Source: a virus
DNA length: 44,712 bases
Virus record (IMG/VR): IMGVR_UViG_3300030943_000043
Coordinates: 1-44,712 of that record
Strand: one strand, 5' to 3'
How positions within the stretch are numbered: the stretch's first letter is position 1; the number at the start of each line of letters is the position of its first letter. Under the pieces are notes generated by a model. It searched no databases, had not been told where the DNA came from, and saw only the letters and a list, made by a program, of their open reading frames with translations. This document shows, piece after piece, positions 42,688 to 44,712 of this stretch. Both the position numbers and the translations under genes were made by a program.

Positions 42688-44163
42688 ATGAACAATTTCC
42701 AAAAAGGAGGTGATAAGTTAAGCAACATTGGTGTAGGTAAGATACAAATGATAAAACAATGGTTAAATGATAATCAACTTGAAGGGTTTTATTATATAAA
42801 TGATGACTTAACAATAGATATCGAAAAAGATGTAAATTTCCGCTTGAAAAAAATGGGAGATTTTCCATCATACATACAATTCGGTAAAATAAATGGCGGA
42901 TTTGATTGTTCTAGGTGTAATATGACAACTCTTAGAGGATGCCCAACATATGTAAAAAAATTCTTTTTCTGTGAAAAAAACAAATTAACAAATCTAAAAT
43001 TCATGCCTAAATACATAGGTGCAACATTTTCTGCATGCGATAATAATATAACGGATCTTTCAGATTTAAATTCAACAATTATGGGTGATACATGGTTAAG
43101 TAGAAACTTATTAAGTGAAAAAGAAATATTTAAATTTGAGAACCGTTTATATAAAAATAACACAAACCATGGCATTCATACAAATGATCAAAGAAATAAA
43201 TCGGATAATTTAAATTTAGACGAGGCATTTATTAAAGGTAGTGATAAATTATCAAATTTAGGTGTGGGAAAGGAAGAATTGATAAAACGGTGGCTTGAAG
43301 ATTATAAAGTTAAAAATTATAGAATAAATTCGAATTATGATATAGATGTTATGAGCACAGTTGATGATAAAGATGGTTCTGTTAGACTTAGTCATGAAAA
43401 TTTAACCGAATTTCCATCTTACATTCAATTTAATAATATTGAACATTCATTTGTTATAAGTCACAATTATTTCAAAACACTTAGAGGAGGACCAAGATTT
43501 GTAGGCGGAATTTATAATGCCTGTTGGAATGAATTAGAATCTCTTGAATTTGCACCAAAGGCTGTAGGTTCAGATACATGGTTCAATAATAATAATTTGT
43601 CGGACAAAGAAATAAAAAACTATATGGATTCTAGAGATAAAAATGTATACCATGGATCAAAAAGTGTGTATACACATAATCAAAGACATATAGATGAAGC
43701 ATTTACTAAGGGTGGAGATAAACTCGTTGATTTAGGCGTAGGAAAAATTGCAAAAATAAAAGAGTGGTTAGAAAAAAATAATATTAAAAATTATAGAATT
43801 TTGGATACTTATGAAATAGATGTATTAAGGACATATCCAACAGAGAATATATACGTAGATTTAAAATATAAAAATATGGAAGAATTACCACATTATATAC
43901 AATTCAGAAATATACAAGGATCATTTTCTATAGGTCATAATAATTTAAAAACTCTTAGAGGAGGGCCAAAGAGTGTTGAAGGAATTTATGATGGAGGCTA
44001 TAATGATTTAACATCCCTAGAATTTGCACCAGAGGTTGTGAAAATAGATACATGGTTTAATAACAATAAATTATTAGACACTGAAATTGAAAAATATATG
44101 GAATTACGAGGAAAATCTTATATGGGTAATAAAAACATTTATTTTTACAATCAATTTAAATAA
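42688..44163 (+). CDS. LRR-like internal-protein-family member, three units
   Basis: The 491-residue protein begins directly with a shortened head, MNNFQKGGDKLSNIGVGK, lacking the leader. Units two and three follow LDE-AFIKGSDKLSNLGVGK and IDE-AFTKGGDKLVDLGVGK. Repeats read MTTLRGCPTYV, FKTLRGGPRFV and LKTLRGGPKSV. It is in a different frame from the preceding family gene. The missing leader could mean that an ancestral four-unit gene was split by a frameshift. This is the last complete family gene. Confidence 0.82.
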   Translation: MNNFQKGGDKLSNIGVGKIQMIKQWLNDNQLEGFYYINDDLTIDIEKDVNFRLKKMGDFPSYIQFGKINGGFDCSRCNMTTLRGCPTYVKKFFFCEKNKLTNLKFMPKYIGATFSACDNNITDLSDLNSTIMGDTWLSRNLLSEKEIFKFENRLYKNNTNHGIHTNDQRNKSDNLNLDEAFIKGSDKLSNLGVGKEELIKRWLEDYKVKNYRINSNYDIDVMSTVDDKDGSVRLSHENLTEFPSYIQFNNIEHSFVISHNYFKTLRGGPRFVGGIYNACWNELESLEFAPKAVGSDTWFNNNNLSDKEIKNYMDSRDKNVYHGSKSVYTHNQRHIDEAFTKGGDKLVDLGVGKIAKIKEWLEKNNIKNYRILDTYEIDVLRTYPTENIYVDLKYKNMEELPHYIQFRNIQGSFSIGHNNLKTLRGGPKSVEGIYDGGYNDLTSLEFAPEVVKIDTWFNNNKLLDTEIEKYMELRGKSYMGNKNIYFYNQFK

Positions 44164-44168
44164 AAAGA

Positions 44169-44240
44169 GCCGATACGAGAGGACGATTCCCGATGACTAG
44201 ATTACAAATCTAGCATAATAACCAATTATATGATACCGGC
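44169..44240 (+). other. tRNA-like cloverleaf or truncated tRNA, uncertain
   Basis: The segment 44197-44213 is a perfect five-pair stem with a seven-base loop (TTACAAA), like an anticodon arm reading ACA. GCCGATA (44169-44175) can pair with TACCGGC (44234-44240) apart from one mismatch, and ATAAT/ATTAT forms a third arm. A D-arm with the usual consensus and a proper T-arm are not seen; GATTCGAAATC just downstream recalls a T-loop. It may be a degenerate tRNA, one broken by the adjacent homing endonuclease gene, or only a structured intergenic RNA. Confidence 0.25.
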
Positions 44241-44249
44241 GATTCGAAA

Positions 44250-44712
44250 TCATTTTTCTATTAAAGATTTTATATATTCCCAATTTAATTGTAATTTCGA
44301 TAAAACAAAAACTTTAATATTATTTTGTATTTCTACTAATTTAATTTTATCAATATCTTTAAATCCTAATGAAGGATTAATATTATTAATTAAAAAATCA
44401 TTTTTAGGATCAAGATAAATATCGTAATCAGATAAATAAAGATCGGGTGTATAAGACCTAATTTTTCCAAATGGATCTTCGTATTTAAATTTACTACAAG
44501 TATCCCATTTTATATTATTTTTTTCTAAATCAATAACCACTTGCAATTCATATGTGCTTCCTAAAATTTTATCTTTATATTTAATCCACTTGGATTGTCT
44601 AACACCTCCCAAATTATGGGCTTTTGCAGATTCTGATAAATTAAATCTTCTTTCTTCTGAATAAATAGTGTGTGATCTATCGATTATTATTTTCCCATTT
44701 TTTACATTTTCT
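44250..44712 (-). CDS. PD-(D/E)XK-type homing endonuclease, 5' part beyond window edge
   Basis: The frame is open to the right edge, so the start lies outside the window; 153 residues are visible. The first part (FNLSESAKAHNLGGVRQSKW) is a DNA-binding-like segment common in phage homing endonucleases. The nuclease core follows: GSTYELQVVIDLEKNNIKW, then SYTPDLYL and YLDPKND, giving E, PD and D-x-K residues of a PD-(D/E)XK fold in Vsr-like phage homing enzymes. Such genes insert into other phages by double-strand-break repair. It is convergent with the family genes. Confidence 0.75.
   Translation of the reverse strand, partial: ENVKNGKIIIDRSHTIYSEERRFNLSESAKAHNLGGVRQSKWIKYKDKILGSTYELQVVIDLEKNNIKWDTCSKFKYEDPFGKIRSYTPDLYLSDYDIYLDPKNDFLINNINPSLGFKDIDKIKLVEIQNNIKVFVLSKLQLNWEYIKSLIEK

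Noticed and set aside
42700-42712. Near-perfect Shine-Dalgarno sequence AAGGAGGTGAT
   Set aside because: It lies inside a family CDS encoding the conserved KGGDKL, with no suitable start codon at proper spacing; coincidence of codons.

Overview
The window is about 30% GC, densely coded and almost wholly on the plus strand. It comes from a large T4-like contractile-tailed phage. The evidence is a gp42-type dCMP hydroxymethylase, a gp53-like baseplate wedge protein with a LysM-like segment, a gp27-like hub protein fused to a transglycosylase domain, a gp5-like OB-fold spike, T4-late-type TATAAATA promoter elements and an edge homing endonuclease. Start codons mostly lack a strong Shine-Dalgarno sequence, many genes are joined by ATGA stop/start overlaps, and one small protein resembles the DUF4494 type. 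These features point, by inference only, to a Bacteroidota host. The genetic code is standard, with TGA, TAA and TAG all used as stops.

Layout. 1-556: tail of an LRR-like family protein and a small unknown gene. 593-3130: class II (B12-dependent) ribonucleotide reductase, followed by a terminator. 3228-7286: a run of LRR-like family genes, then one minus-strand relative (7276-7803) and a divergent promoter region. 7917-12035: ligase-like/nucleotidyltransferase-like fusion, a two-unit family protein and a coiled-coil/ankyrin-like protein. 12032-13582: three-unit family protein. 13628-15706: dNMP kinase-like protein, dCMP hydroxymethylase and small genes, then a strong terminator. 15793-18528: small unknown genes, then a terminator. 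18560-21742: virion protein and gp53-like wedge. 21780-25741: family/ankyrin fusion, VWA-metallopeptidase and MoxR-type ATPase, then a terminator. 25844-34970: transglycosylase-hub, six-unit family protein, spike and a 1151-residue virion-type protein. 35029-38642: acidic 791-residue protein, helical protein and SET-domain protein. 38642-44163: further family proteins around a large virion protein. The right edge holds a tRNA-like fold and a PD-(D/E)XK homing endonuclease.

Most unusual feature: about 28 copies of one domain head (DKLSSLGVGK..LIKKWL), usually followed by an IN.DLTID strand and LRR-like LTTLRGCPK / LTSLEYAP repeats, spread over 14 genes with one to six units each. At least 22 of the 28 heads follow a hydrophobic-x-Glu-[G/S/A]-Phe motif. 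Most N-termini read like MK-hydrophobic-hydrophobic-K-E-x-I-N-E. This resembles the T4 capsid-targeting sequence of internal proteins (MKTYQEFIAE, cut after Glu by the prohead protease). The same kind of tag is on the MoxR ATPase, the SET protein, the acidic protein, the ligase-like protein and small ORFs. It is absent from the tail/baseplate proteins and the nucleotide-metabolism enzymes. My central hypothesis is that these genes encode a diversified set of capsid-packaged, protease-matured internal proteins, some of them polyproteins, possibly injected with hydroxymethylcytosine-containing DNA to counter host defences. The motifs are seen directly; the function is inference.
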